From: Salinispora vitiensis
GTDB lineage: Bacteria; Actinomycetota; Actinomycetes; Mycobacteriales; Micromonosporaceae
NCBI RefSeq assembly: GCF_000378825.1
Contig: NZ_KB900388.1
Location: 1,363,947 to 1,427,946 of the forward strand
Reading direction: 5' to 3'
Length of the DNA: 64,000 nucleotides
A program made the position numbers and the translations under genes. The notes below the pieces were generated by a model. It ran no database searches. It had not been told where the DNA came from and was given only the letters and a program-made list of their open reading frames with translations. Positions 16,896 to 27,839 of the stretch are shown piece by piece. Each line of letters opens with the position of its first letter. The stretch's first letter is position 1.

Positions 16896-18410
16896 ATGAT
16901 GCCGTCGATCCCAGCGGCCCTACACCGGGCGGCGCGTGAGTTCGGCTCGGCGCCGGCCCTGGTGGAGCCGGGCGTAGCGCAGCTGAGCTACGCGGAGCTC
17001 CTCGCCGAGGTGCGCCGCGTGGCACAGGCCCTGATCGCCGCGGGGCTACGCCCGGGCGACCGGCTCGCGCTCTGGGCACCAAACTCGACGCAGTGGGTGC
17101 TGGCCGCCCTCGGCGCGAGCTACGCGGGCCTCACCCTGGTGCCGGTCAACACCCGGTTCACCGGGATCGAGGCGCTCGACGTGATCCATCGAAGCGGTGC
17201 CAGCGGACTCGTCGTGGTGGACCCGTTCCTCGGCGCCGACCGACTCGCCACGCTGCGAGCCGCCGCGACGGCGGAGGGCAAACAGCTCCCCCGCCTGGTC
17301 GTGCGGGTGCCCTCCGGTTGGGAGGAGTTCGTGTCCCGGAGCCCGTCGGTTCCCGAACTGGAGGCCGACGCCCGCGCCGCCGCGGTCAACCCCGACGACC
17401 TGAGCGACATCCTGTTCACCTCGGGCACCACCGGGCGCAGCAAGGGAGTGATGAGCGCGCACCGGCAGTCGATGGCCGTGGCTACCGCCTGGGCCGACAT
17501 CGCCCGGCTGACCCCCGACGACCGCTACCTCGTGATCAACCCGTTCTTCCACAGCTTCGGCCTGAAGGCCGGCATCCTCGCCTGTCTGGCCAGCGGGACC
17601 GCCATCGTGCCGCAGGCGGTCTTCGACGTACCCCAGGCGATGGCCCTGATCGCAGACCAGCGGATCACCGTCCTACCCGGGCCACCCACCCTCTACACCA
17701 GCCTGATCGGTCATCCCGACGCCCGGCGATTCGACTTGTCGAGCCTGCGCCTGGCCGTGACCGGAGCGGCCACCGTGCCACCGGCGCTCGTCGATCAGAT
17801 CCGCACGGAGCTCGGTGCGGACGTGCTCACCGCGTACGGGCTGACCGAGGCGGTGGTCGCCACGATGTGCCGGCCGGGCGACGACGCGCAGACCGTGGCG
17901 CAGACCTCCGGACGGGCAGCGGCCGGATTTGAGATCCGCATCGCTGACCCGGGTGGCGAGGTGCTGCTGCGGGGACCGAACACGATGCTCGGCTACCTTG
18001 ACGACCCGGCCGCCACCGCGGCCGCGATCGACGGCGAGGGGTGGCTGCACACCGGCGACATCGGGCACCTTGACGAGCGCGGCTACCTGACCATCACCGA
18101 CCGACTCAAGGACATGTACGTCTGTGGCGGCTTCAACGTGTACCCGGCTGAGGTCGAACGGGCGCTCGCGCAGCTTCCGGGAGTGGCCGAGTCCGCGGTG
18201 ATCGGCGTGCCCGACCCACGGCTCGGCGAGGTCGGGAAGGTCTACCTGACCTGCCACCCGGGTCACTCACTCAGCGCAGCTGAGGTGATCGAGTTCTGCC
18301 GGAGCCGACTCGCCAACTACAAGGTGCCGCGGTCGGTGGAGGTCCGGTCCGAACTACCGCACAACGCCTCCGGCAAGGTCCTCAAGTATCTGCTCCGCGC
18401 GGAGAGTTGA
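16896..18410 (+). CDS. fadD3: HIP-CoA ligase FadD3
   Basis: A 504-residue ANL enzyme expected to activate the indane propionate HIP, left after A/B-ring removal, as its CoA ester. Diagnostic stretches shared with FadD3 (Rv3561) include SDILFTSGTTGRSKGVMSAH, RYLVINPFFHSFGLKAGILA, TVLPGPPTLYTSLI, TDRLKDMYVCGGFNVYPAEV and the catalytic Lys in NASGKVLK. The ATG at 16896 follows GGGAGG with five bases spacing; a second ATG is the next codon but one boundary at 16899. HIP-CoA is the effector of KstR2, so the KstR2 box makes this a feed-forward switch. It converges on hsaB. Confidence 0.92.
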   Translation: MMPSIPAALHRAAREFGSAPALVEPGVAQLSYAELLAEVRRVAQALIAAGLRPGDRLALWAPNSTQWVLAALGASYAGLTLVPVNTRFTGIEALDVIHRSGASGLVVVDPFLGADRLATLRAAATAEGKQLPRLVVRVPSGWEEFVSRSPSVPELEADARAAAVNPDDLSDILFTSGTTGRSKGVMSAHRQSMAVATAWADIARLTPDDRYLVINPFFHSFGLKAGILACLASGTAIVPQAVFDVPQAMALIADQRITVLPGPPTLYTSLIGHPDARRFDLSSLRLAVTGAATVPPALVDQIRTELGADVLTAYGLTEAVVATMCRPGDDAQTVAQTSGRAAAGFEIRIADPGGEVLLRGPNTMLGYLDDPAATAAAIDGEGWLHTGDIGHLDERGYLTITDRLKDMYVCGGFNVYPAEVERALAQLPGVAESAVIGVPDPRLGEVGKVYLTCHPGHSLSAAEVIEFCRSRLANYKVPRSVEVRSELPHNASGKVLKYLLRAES

Positions 18411-18426
18411 CAGCTGCCGAGGTGCG

Positions 18427-20728
<2,302 letters not shown>

Positions 20729-20735
20729 GGCGTCC

Positions 20736-21908
20736 TCACACCATCGCGTCCGCGACGGAAAGGCCGAACTCGCCGCTGCCGTACATGGACAGGGCGCGTT
20801 CGGGATCGTTGATGGCGTGTACCCGGCCGGCATGTGCGTCGCGCCAGAAGCGCTGGATCGGGTGGCTCGTGTAGATCGCCCGACCACCGGAGTTCTCGAA
20901 GAGCCGGTCCGCGGCCTGGATCGCCAGTTCGGTGCCCCGGACCTGGTTGCGACGCGCCCGGAGGCGCAGCCGCATCGGCAGCTTCTCCCCCGCCGTGACC
21001 AGCCCCATCAGCTCGCTCATGTCGGCGGTGAGGGTGAGCCAGGCCGTATCCACGTCGGCAGCGGCCCGGGCGACCCGCACCTGCGAGTACGGGTCCTCGG
21101 CGGCCCGTACCCCGGCGTAGGCGGCGCGGACCCGCTCCCGCATGTGGTTCACGTGCGCCTCGTACATCCCGGTCGCCATCCCGATGATCGGGGCGGTGAT
21201 CGTGTACGGGAAGATCGAGCCGTACGGGATGCGGTAGAGCGGCCCGGAGTTGCGCTCCTGGCCGGGGCAGACGCACCGAGCCGTGTCGCCGAAGCTGAGC
21301 GACCGATACGCCGGGACGAACGCGTCGGAGACGACGATGTCGTTACTACCGGTGCCCCGCAGACCGATCGTGTGCCAGACATCCTCGATCCGGTAGTCGG
21401 CCGCGGGGAGCAGGAACGTGCGGAAGTCGGCGGGGTTGTCGTCCTGACCGGGCACAATGCCACCGAGCAGGACCCAGGTGGCGTGGTCGCATCCGGACGA
21501 GAAGCTCCACCGTCCACTCACCCGGTATCCCCCGTCGACTTCTTGGATCTTCCCGGTCGGGGCGTAGGAGGAGGACATCAGGGTGCTGGGGTCAGCACCC
21601 CAGACGTCCTGCTGGGCCCGTTCGGGGAAGAGGGCCAGCTGCCAGTTGTGCACCCCGATCACCGATGCGACCCAGCCGGTCGATCCGCAGGCGCTGGCGA
21701 TGTCGCGAACGCAGCTGAAGAAGGCCGTCGGGTCGGCCTCAAGCCCGCCACACCAGGCCGGCTGCAGCAGCCGGAAGAAGCCGGTGGAGGCCAGTGATTT
21801 GAGGTGCTCGGTGGAGAGCGATCGGCGGTCCTCTGTCTCCTGGGCCGCCTCCCGCAGAACGGGTAACAGCTCCCGCACCCCCCGTGCGACCAGTTCGGCG
21901 CCCTCCAT
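20736..21908 (-). CDS. hsaA: 3-HSA hydroxylase oxygenase subunit HsaA
   Basis: A 390-residue flavin-dependent group D monooxygenase with an acyl-CoA-dehydrogenase-like fold. It hydroxylates 3-HSA to the catechol 3,4-DHSA using FMNH2 from HsaB. Recognisable parts are FRLLQPAWCGGLEADPTAFF, GRWSFSSGCDHATW, RGTGSNDIVV and the C-terminal GGRAIYTSHPIQRFWRDAHA. GGAGGGG stands a few bases before the ATG. It is first in the operon; the upstream region shared with kshA holds two perfect KstR boxes. The gene order A-D-C-B is conserved in other sterol degraders. Confidence 0.95.
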   Translation of the reverse strand: MEGAELVARGVRELLPVLREAAQETEDRRSLSTEHLKSLASTGFFRLLQPAWCGGLEADPTAFFSCVRDIASACGSTGWVASVIGVHNWQLALFPERAQQDVWGADPSTLMSSSYAPTGKIQEVDGGYRVSGRWSFSSGCDHATWVLLGGIVPGQDDNPADFRTFLLPAADYRIEDVWHTIGLRGTGSNDIVVSDAFVPAYRSLSFGDTARCVCPGQERNSGPLYRIPYGSIFPYTITAPIIGMATGMYEAHVNHMRERVRAAYAGVRAAEDPYSQVRVARAAADVDTAWLTLTADMSELMGLVTAGEKLPMRLRLRARRNQVRGTELAIQAADRLFENSGGRAIYTSHPIQRFWRDAHAGRVHAINDPERALSMYGSGEFGLSVADAMV

Positions 21909-21955
21909 GAGATCCCCTCCGGTGGCTTGGCTGAGGAACGTGACGATCCCTATAA

Positions 21956-21969
21956 TAGAACACGTTCTA
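21956..21969. promoter_or_regulatory. KstR operator (hsaADCB side)
   Basis: TAGAACACGTTCTA is a full consensus match and almost a perfect palindrome. It lies 47 bases upstream of the hsaA ATG. Confidence 0.9.
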
Positions 21970-21999
21970 CTTCTCGGCTACTATACGAACAGCAGGACC

Positions 22000-22013
22000 T
22001 GTAACACGTTCCA
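22000..22013. promoter_or_regulatory. KstR operator (kshA side)
   Basis: TGTAACACGTTCCA is a full consensus match, 18 bases upstream of the kshA ATG and 44 bases from the hsaA-side box, giving one operator per direction. Confidence 0.9.
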
Positions 22014-22031
22014 TCACAACTGAGGAGCGAC

Positions 22032-23165
22032 ATGACCAACGTCGAGGCAGTACGCACTATCGACAGCGGGGTTCTGCCCACCAGATTTGCCCGCGGCTGG
22101 CACTGCCTGGGACTCGCCGACTCGTTCCGCGACGGCAAACCGCACGCCGTCGAGGCGTTCGGTACCAAACTCGTGGTTTTCGCCGACTCGACCGGCACCC
22201 TGCACGTGCTCGACGGGTACTGCCGCCACATGGGCGGCGATCTGACGATGGGCACCATCAAGGGCGACGAGATCGCCTGCCCGTTCCACGACTGGCGCTG
22301 GCGCGGGGACGGTCGCTGCACCGCGGTGCCGTACGCCCATCGGGTTCCGCCCCGCGCCCGGACCCGCTCCTGGCCCACCTGCGAGGAGAACCGCCAGCTG
22401 TTCATCTGGAACGACCCACAGGGCGCTCCGCCACCGTCGTCCGCGGCGATCCCCCGCATCGACGCCGCCTTCTCCTCCGAGTGGACCAGCTGGACCTGGG
22501 ACTCCATCCGGATCGACGGCGCCAACTGCCGCGAGGTTATCGACAATGTGGTCGACATGGCGCACTTTTTCTACATCCACTTCGCGTTCCCGACGTTCTT
22601 CAAGAACGTGTTCGAGGGCCAGGTGGCCGCACAGTACTTGCAGACCCGGCCGCGGCCGGACGTACCGACCGCCACGCGACAGTCCGGGGATGCGACGCTC
22701 CGCTCGGAAGCCGCCTACTACGGCCCCTCCTACATGATCGACTACCTCTTCAACGACTACCACGGCATCGAGGTGGAGTCCGTACTGATCAACTGCCACT
22801 ACCCCATCTCGGCCAACTCGTTCATGCTGCAGTGGGGCATCATCGTCAAACAACTACCCGGCCTCACCGCCGCGCAGGCCGACAAGGCGGCGGCGAAGTT
22901 CGCGGCCGGAATCGGGGTCGGCTTCCAGCAGGACGTCGAGATCTGGAAGCACAAGAGCCGGGTCGACAATCCGCTTCTGTGCGCCGAGGACGGCCCGGTG
23001 TACCAGCTCCGCCGCTGGTACGAACAGTTCTACGTGGACGTCGAAGAGGTCACCGAGGACATGGTGGCCCGCTACGAGTTCGAGGTCGACACCAGCAGAG
23101 CTGTCGAAACCTGGACCGCCGAAGTGGCAGCTAACCTCGATCGACAAGGCGATTCCGCATCATGA
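22032..23165 (+). CDS. kshA: 3-ketosteroid 9-alpha-hydroxylase, oxygenase KshA
   Basis: A 377-residue Rieske oxygenase that, with KshB, hydroxylates C9 of 3-ketosteroids so that ring B opens once ring A is 1-dehydrogenated. The Rieske cluster ligands are Cys64, His66, Cys83 and His86 (GYCRHMGGDL, IACPFHDWRW). The mononuclear iron ligands are probably His178, His183 and Asp301 (DNVVDMAHFFYIHF, GFQQDVEIWKHK). GAGGAG precedes the ATG. Its stop overlaps the next small gene by four bases, placing kshA, the small gene and kshB in one KstR-controlled operon. Confidence 0.95.
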   Translation: MTNVEAVRTIDSGVLPTRFARGWHCLGLADSFRDGKPHAVEAFGTKLVVFADSTGTLHVLDGYCRHMGGDLTMGTIKGDEIACPFHDWRWRGDGRCTAVPYAHRVPPRARTRSWPTCEENRQLFIWNDPQGAPPPSSAAIPRIDAAFSSEWTSWTWDSIRIDGANCREVIDNVVDMAHFFYIHFAFPTFFKNVFEGQVAAQYLQTRPRPDVPTATRQSGDATLRSEAAYYGPSYMIDYLFNDYHGIEVESVLINCHYPISANSFMLQWGIIVKQLPGLTAAQADKAAAKFAAGIGVGFQQDVEIWKHKSRVDNPLLCAEDGPVYQLRRWYEQFYVDVEEVTEDMVARYEFEVDTSRAVETWTAEVAANLDRQGDSAS

Positions 23166-23425
23166 ACCGCACGGACCCGCCCACCGAGCGGCAGGAGTAT
23201 CTGATCGGCGGCTATGTGGAGCTGTCCTGCTCCCGCTGCGCCGCCCAGGTCCGGGTACGCAAGTCGAGCCCGCAGCAGACCAGCGTGCAGTGGAGCACCC
23301 AGGCCGCCCGCCGATGCCCCGCGTTGACCACCGGCGAACAGCGGCACGCACCGGTGCCCACCTGCCCCGACCTGCGCACGAGCATTCAGTACGCGGTGCG
23401 TACCGGAAGCCTGGGGGTGGCCTGA
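23162..23425 (+). CDS. Small Cys-containing protein encoded between kshA and kshB
   Basis: An 87-residue protein with no catalytic fold I recognise. It contains a CSRC pair (residues 23-26) in ELSCSRCAAQVRVRKSS, then SPQQTSVQWSTQAARRCP and a fourth Cys in VPTCPDL. The four Cys could hold zinc or an iron-sulfur centre. It overlaps kshA by four bases (ATGA) and kshB by one (TGATG), so it is translated with both hydroxylase components. I recall similar small proteins beside ksh genes in other actinobacteria, but none with a proven function. A third component or assembly factor of the hydroxylase is a reasonable guess, not a finding. Confidence 0.75.
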   Translation: MNRTDPPTERQEYLIGGYVELSCSRCAAQVRVRKSSPQQTSVQWSTQAARRCPALTTGEQRHAPVPTCPDLRTSIQYAVRTGSLGVA

Positions 23426-24411
23426 TGTACCACCGGCTGCGCGTCACCGACGTGATCGAAGAGACGCCCGATGCGCACTCCCTGGTCCTGCGCGTGCCAC
23501 CGGAGCTGGCCACCGAGTTCGCCTACCGCCCCGGCCAGTACCTCACCGTCCGCGTGCCGCACGGCCAGGGAATCCTGGCCCGCTGCTACTCGCTGTCCAG
23601 CTCTCCGTACACCGAGACGGATCTGAAAATAACCGTCAAACGCGTACCCGACGGACCGGCGTCGAACTGGATCTGCGACGACATCCGCGTCGGAGCCAGC
23701 CTGGAGCTCATACCGCCGGCCGGTTCGTTCACCCCCGACTCGCTCGACGGCGACCTACTTCTGCTCGCTGGCGGCAGCGGCATCACCCCGGCGATGTCCA
23801 TCATCAAGTCCGTACTCGCGGCCGGTCGCGGTCGCCTTGCCCTGGTGTACGCGAACCGCGACCAGCACTCGATCATCTTTGCCACCGAGCTGGCCACGCT
23901 GAGCGAGCTACACGGCGACCGACTGAGCGTGACCCACTGGCTGGACAGCGAACGCGGCACCCCGGATCCCGCCACGTTGGCAACCCTGATCAGCCCGTAC
24001 GCCGGATGGGAGACCTACGTCTGCGGTCCGGTGCCCTTCGTCGTGGTTGCCCAGGACACGCTACAGCGCGCCGGCGTGCCGGCAGACCGCATCCAGGTCG
24101 AACGCTTCGAAGTCGCGCAGCGTACGGCTGACGACCGCGACGCCACCCTCGAAGTTGAAATCGACGGCCAGACCCACCGACTACCCTGGCCGGCCGGAGC
24201 CCGCCTGCTGGACGTGCTGATCGCGGCCGGGCTGAACGCACCGTTCTCCTGCCGCCAGGGCCAATGCGGCGCCTGCGCCTGCCGACTGCTGGACGGTCAG
24301 GTCGACCTCGCGCACAACGAGATCCTGGATGAGGAAGACTTCGCCGCGGGCTACATCCTCACCTGCCAGGCCTTCGCCCGGAGCGACGAGGTGTCGGTGA
24401 CCTACTACTGA
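23425..24411 (+). CDS. kshB: 3-ketosteroid 9-alpha-hydroxylase reductase KshB
   Basis: A 328-residue NADH:ferredoxin oxidoreductase passing electrons to KshA. Order of domains: FAD-binding barrel with the RCYSLSS motif (residues 53-59), NAD domain with LLLLAGGSGITPAMSI and YVCGPVPF, and a C-terminal plant-type [2Fe-2S] domain with Cys276, Cys281, Cys284 and Cys314 (FSCRQGQCGACAC, ILTCQA). The ATG at 23425 overlaps the stop of the small upstream gene. A strong hairpin follows the stop. Confidence 0.93.
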   Translation: MYHRLRVTDVIEETPDAHSLVLRVPPELATEFAYRPGQYLTVRVPHGQGILARCYSLSSSPYTETDLKITVKRVPDGPASNWICDDIRVGASLELIPPAGSFTPDSLDGDLLLLAGGSGITPAMSIIKSVLAAGRGRLALVYANRDQHSIIFATELATLSELHGDRLSVTHWLDSERGTPDPATLATLISPYAGWETYVCGPVPFVVVAQDTLQRAGVPADRIQVERFEVAQRTADDRDATLEVEIDGQTHRLPWPAGARLLDVLIAAGLNAPFSCRQGQCGACACRLLDGQVDLAHNEILDEEDFAAGYILTCQAFARSDEVSVTYY

Positions 24412-24417
24412 CCGGCG

Positions 24418-24452
24418 GCCAACCGCCGCCGTGCTCCCGAGCGGCGGTTGGC
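24418..24452. terminator. Bidirectional terminator hairpin between kshB and the KstD-like gene
   Basis: GCCAACCGCCGC at 24418-24429 is exactly complementary to GCGGCGGTTGGC at 24441-24452, an uninterrupted 12-bp stem with an 11-base loop. It stands between two convergent stops (24411 and 24464). No U-tract follows, as is usual in high-GC actinobacteria. Confidence 0.8.
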
Positions 24453-24463
24453 GTGCCCGGCCG

Positions 24464-26056
24464 TCAGCCGCCGCTCTCCTGGCCGCGGATCGCGGCGCTT
24501 CGGCCCGCCCGCCGGCCCGAGAAGACACAGTCGGCCAACGACAGCCCACTGACGTAGCTACGGGAGCAGATACCGACCGCGGTACGGCCGGCGGCGTACA
24601 GGCCGGGTACACCGGCGCCGTCGGCGCCGAGGGCCTGCCCGGTCTCCTCGTCCACCCGGAGGCCACCGAGGGTGAGCATGGGTGCGGGCGCGAAGAGCCG
24701 GGCCCGCACCGAGAAATCGACCAGCGAGTACGGCGGAACGGCCAGGGGCCGAACCTGGTCGGCGGGTTTGCCGGCCGGATCGGGGCCAGCCGACTGATAG
24801 GCCGTGAGGGTGTCGACCAGCTGCTCGGGATTCACTCCGGCCCGGCGGGCGACCGCCGCTGGTGTCGCCGCGGTGACCCGGCCGAACGTCAGCAGCCACC
24901 GTGCCTGCACGCGCTGGAACCACAGCGTCTGGGCCCGCAGCTGCCGGCGGCACTCAGCGCGCAGGGCGCCGTCGAGCAGCAGCCAGGCCCGCGCACCCGG
25001 CGCGCGCACGATCGCCTCGCCGACGGCCGCGCCATAGCGGGACTCGTCGCAGATCCGTCGGCCATCCCGGTCAACGAGCAGGCCGCCGAGCATCGCCGCG
25101 GGCGGGGCCAGGAATCGCCAGATGCTCACCCGGTCGAGGTGGGCGGTGGTTGCGCCGGCCGCCACGCCGAGCCGGATCCCGGAGCCGTCGTCGCCGGGCG
25201 TGCCCAGGCGCATCCCACCGCGGTACTCCGGCGCGTGGGTACGAAGCAGTTCACGGTCGAAGACGAAGCCGCCGGCGGAGAGCACGACACCGCCGCCCGC
25301 CCGGACCCGCAGCCGACGGCCGTACCGCCGCTCCAGCCAGGCGACTGGCCGGCGCAGCGCGCTCCCCAGGGCCGGCAGGTAGACACCGGGCCGGACCGCA
25401 CAACGGTGCAGAAGGCGGTGGGCGAGCCGGACCCAGCGGGGGGCACCGTGCAGGGTCCGGCACTCGACTCCGGTGATTCGGCCGTCGGGGCCGGTGACGA
25501 GCCGCTCGGCGCGGGTCTGCGCGAGCAACTCGACACCGCGGGCACGGGTGGCAGCGGCGAGCCGGGCCGCGAGCACCCGGCCGGAGGTGCCGCGGGCGTG
25601 CACCCGGTGACCGCGTGGCGCCGGTGGCGCCCGATGGGCGAAGGAGGGCTCACTTCCGGAGTAGTACAGGTAGTGGCGATCGGTCGGGTACGAGGTCTTG
25701 TATGGACAGAGACTGCCCTCGAAGGGCACGCCGAGGCCGGCCAACCAGTCGATCGCGTCAGCGCTCTGCTCGCAGAACCGGCGCAGGGTCGCGGGCGAGA
25801 CGGTGTCGCCGACCTCCTCGCGCAGGTAGTCCAGCATCGCCTGGGGGGTGTCGGTAACCCCGGCCGCACGCTGCTGCCGGGTCCCGCCGCCCGCATAGAT
25901 CACCCCACCGGACATCGCGGTGGTGCCGCCGCCGGAGAAACGGTCGAGCACCAGGACGTGCGCTCCCGCGTCGGCCGCCTCGACCGCGGCACAGGCCCCG
26001 GCCGCGCCGAAGCCGACCACCACGACGTCGGCTGTCTGGTCCCACTCCTCGGTCAC
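24464..26056 (-). CDS. KstD-like FAD-dependent steroid dehydrogenase/reductase
   Basis: A 530-residue flavoprotein of the fumarate reductase/KstD family. It has an N-terminal Rossmann motif VVVVGFGAAGACAAVEAADA, the segment GGGTTAMSGGVIYAGGG, and the C-terminal FAD contact GLYAAGRTAVGICSRSYVSG with a Tyr at the place of the KstD active-site Tyr. It is clearly distinct from the KstD encoded next door and closer in feel to the delta-4(5-alpha)-dehydrogenase branch, so it may act on saturated steroids or another steroid ring. That assignment is tentative. It is divergent from kstD; the KstR box at 26152 lies 96 bases from its ATG and could serve both. Confidence 0.8.
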   Translation of the reverse strand: MTEEWDQTADVVVVGFGAAGACAAVEAADAGAHVLVLDRFSGGGTTAMSGGVIYAGGGTRQQRAAGVTDTPQAMLDYLREEVGDTVSPATLRRFCEQSADAIDWLAGLGVPFEGSLCPYKTSYPTDRHYLYYSGSEPSFAHRAPPAPRGHRVHARGTSGRVLAARLAAATRARGVELLAQTRAERLVTGPDGRITGVECRTLHGAPRWVRLAHRLLHRCAVRPGVYLPALGSALRRPVAWLERRYGRRLRVRAGGGVVLSAGGFVFDRELLRTHAPEYRGGMRLGTPGDDGSGIRLGVAAGATTAHLDRVSIWRFLAPPAAMLGGLLVDRDGRRICDESRYGAAVGEAIVRAPGARAWLLLDGALRAECRRQLRAQTLWFQRVQARWLLTFGRVTAATPAAVARRAGVNPEQLVDTLTAYQSAGPDPAGKPADQVRPLAVPPYSLVDFSVRARLFAPAPMLTLGGLRVDEETGQALGADGAGVPGLYAAGRTAVGICSRSYVSGLSLADCVFSGRRAGRSAAIRGQESGG

Positions 26057-26151
26057 CGCGCCTCCGTAGTGTTCCGCAGGTCAATGTGGTCGGCAGCGCC
26101 GACCACGAGGCAGACAGCGTCCCCGACCGGTGGTGGCGAGCCGGATAAAAC

Positions 26152-26165
26152 TATAACCTGTTCTC
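26152..26165. promoter_or_regulatory. KstR operator directly abutting the kstD start codon
   Basis: TATAACCTGTTCTC matches TnnAACnnGTTnnA except for the last base. Its first six bases (TATAAC) read as a -10 element, and the box ends at the base before the kstD GTG. This implies a leaderless kstD transcript whose -10 to +1 region is the operator itself. Confidence 0.8.
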
Positions 26166-27839
26166 GTGTCGATACCGGAGCAAGAATTCGATGTTGTCGT
26201 CGTCGGCAGCGGCGGTGCCGGCATGGTCACGGCACTCACCGCGGCGCACCGGGGACTGAGCGCGGTCGTGCTGGAAAAGGCCGAGACATACGGCGGTTCC
26301 ACCGCCCGCTCCGGCGGCGGGCTCTGGCTTCCCGGCAACGAGGTGCTGGCCCGGGCCGGGGTCGCCGACCGAGCCGAAGATGCGCGCACCTACCTGGCGT
26401 ACGTCGCCGGCGCCGACGCCACCGCGGCCCGGCAGGACGCGTTCCTCGCCGCCGCACCGGAGGTGGTCAGCTTCGTCCGCGACCACACCCCACTCGACTT
26501 CGCCTGGGTGCCCGGCTATCCGGACTACTACCCCGAGGCTCCCGGTGGGCTTCCGGGCGGGCGCAGCATCGAGCCGCTCCTGCTCGACACCCGGTTGGTC
26601 CGAGCTGATCTCGCGACACTGGCCGCGCCTTACCAGGCAGTGCCGGAGGGGGTGGCGGTCACCCAGGTCGACTACCGATGGCTGTCGCTGGGCCTCCGAC
26701 ATCCGCGGGCGATCCGGACCGGGGTTCGGCTCGCCGCCCGCGGCCTGGCCGCCCGGATCCGGCGCCGGCAGCTGCTCACCATGGGCCAGGCGCTCGCCGC
26801 CGGGCTCCGCGCCGGCCTGCGCAACGCCGGCGTCCCGGTCCGGCTCAACACGCCGATGACCGACCTGCTCCTTGAACGGGGCCGGGTCACCGGGGTTACC
26901 GCCCAGCAGGCCGGCGCCCCGGTGCTGTTCCACGCCCGACGAGGTGTGGTGCTGGCAAGCGGCGGGTTTGAGCGCAACCAGTCGATGCGCCAGAAGTACC
27001 AGGCGGGGATCGGCACGGAGTGGACCACTGGCGCGGCCGGCAACACGGGTGACGGCATCGAGGCGGGCGGACGGCTCGGGGCCGCCCTCGACCTGATGGA
27101 CGAGGCCTGGTGGGGGCCGTCGATTCCGCTCCCCGGCGGGCCCTTTTTCTGCCTCGCCGAGCGCAACCAGCCCGGCTGCCTCATGGTTGATGCCAACGGC
27201 CGGCGCTTCGTCAACGAAGCGGCCCCCTACGTTGACGCGGTGCACGCCATGCTCAGCCCGGGGGTCGACCAACCGGCGTGGCTGGTGGCCGACCAAACCT
27301 ACCGGGACCGCTACCTCTTCGGCGGCCGGGCCCCACGCTCCGCGCTACCACGGCGCTGGTTCACCTCGGGGGCGGCGTACCGCGCCGACACCCTGGACGA
27401 CCTGGCCAACCAGATCGGAGTGCCCGCCACTGCGTTGACCGGTACCGTGCGCCGGTTCAACGAGTTCGCGCAGCGCGGTCGGGACGACGACTTCCACCGC
27501 GGGGACTCGGCCTACGACCGCTACTACGGCGACCCGCGGCACCGGCCCAACCCGTGCCTGGGCGCCGTGGCCCGGCCCCCGTTCTACGCGTTCCGCATGG
27601 TCCCCGGTGACCTGGGCACCAAGGGCGGCCTCCGGACCGATGAACGGGCCCGGGTGCTGCGCCCGGATGGCACGGTCGTACCCGCGCTGTACGCGGCGGG
27701 CAACGTCAGCGCCTCGGTGATGGGGCGCAGCTACGCCGGCGCCGGTGCGACCCTCGGCCCGGCCCTCGTCTTCGGCTACCTGGCCGCACTCGACTTGGCC
27801 GCGACGGCCACCACCCCCACTACCCTCCTGGAGGACTGA
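26166..27839 (+). CDS. kstD: 3-ketosteroid delta-1-dehydrogenase KstD
   Basis: A 557-residue flavoenzyme that introduces the 1,2 double bond into ring A; with KshAB this causes ring B to open. The FAD motif VVVVGSGGAGMVTALTAAHR, the substrate loop TYGGSTARSGGGLWLPGN, the catalytic-domain segment and the C-terminal NVSASVMGRSYAGAGATLG (active-site Tyr and Gly) are intact. The GTG start has no Shine-Dalgarno and follows the operator with no gap, so translation is probably leaderless. The stop overlaps chsH3 (TGATG), the same pair as Rv3537-Rv3538. Confidence 0.94.
   Translation: MSIPEQEFDVVVVGSGGAGMVTALTAAHRGLSAVVLEKAETYGGSTARSGGGLWLPGNEVLARAGVADRAEDARTYLAYVAGADATAARQDAFLAAAPEVVSFVRDHTPLDFAWVPGYPDYYPEAPGGLPGGRSIEPLLLDTRLVRADLATLAAPYQAVPEGVAVTQVDYRWLSLGLRHPRAIRTGVRLAARGLAARIRRRQLLTMGQALAAGLRAGLRNAGVPVRLNTPMTDLLLERGRVTGVTAQQAGAPVLFHARRGVVLASGGFERNQSMRQKYQAGIGTEWTTGAAGNTGDGIEAGGRLGAALDLMDEAWWGPSIPLPGGPFFCLAERNQPGCLMVDANGRRFVNEAAPYVDAVHAMLSPGVDQPAWLVADQTYRDRYLFGGRAPRSALPRRWFTSGAAYRADTLDDLANQIGVPATALTGTVRRFNEFAQRGRDDDFHRGDSAYDRYYGDPRHRPNPCLGAVARPPFYAFRMVPGDLGTKGGLRTDERARVLRPDGTVVPALYAAGNVSASVMGRSYAGAGATLGPALVFGYLAALDLAATATTPTTLLED

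Noticed and set aside
24431..26608. Long plus-strand open frame of more than 700 codons across the KstD-like gene
   Set aside because: It is antisense to a clear flavoprotein; its sequence has no family similarity and the composition is that of a GC-rich shadow frame.
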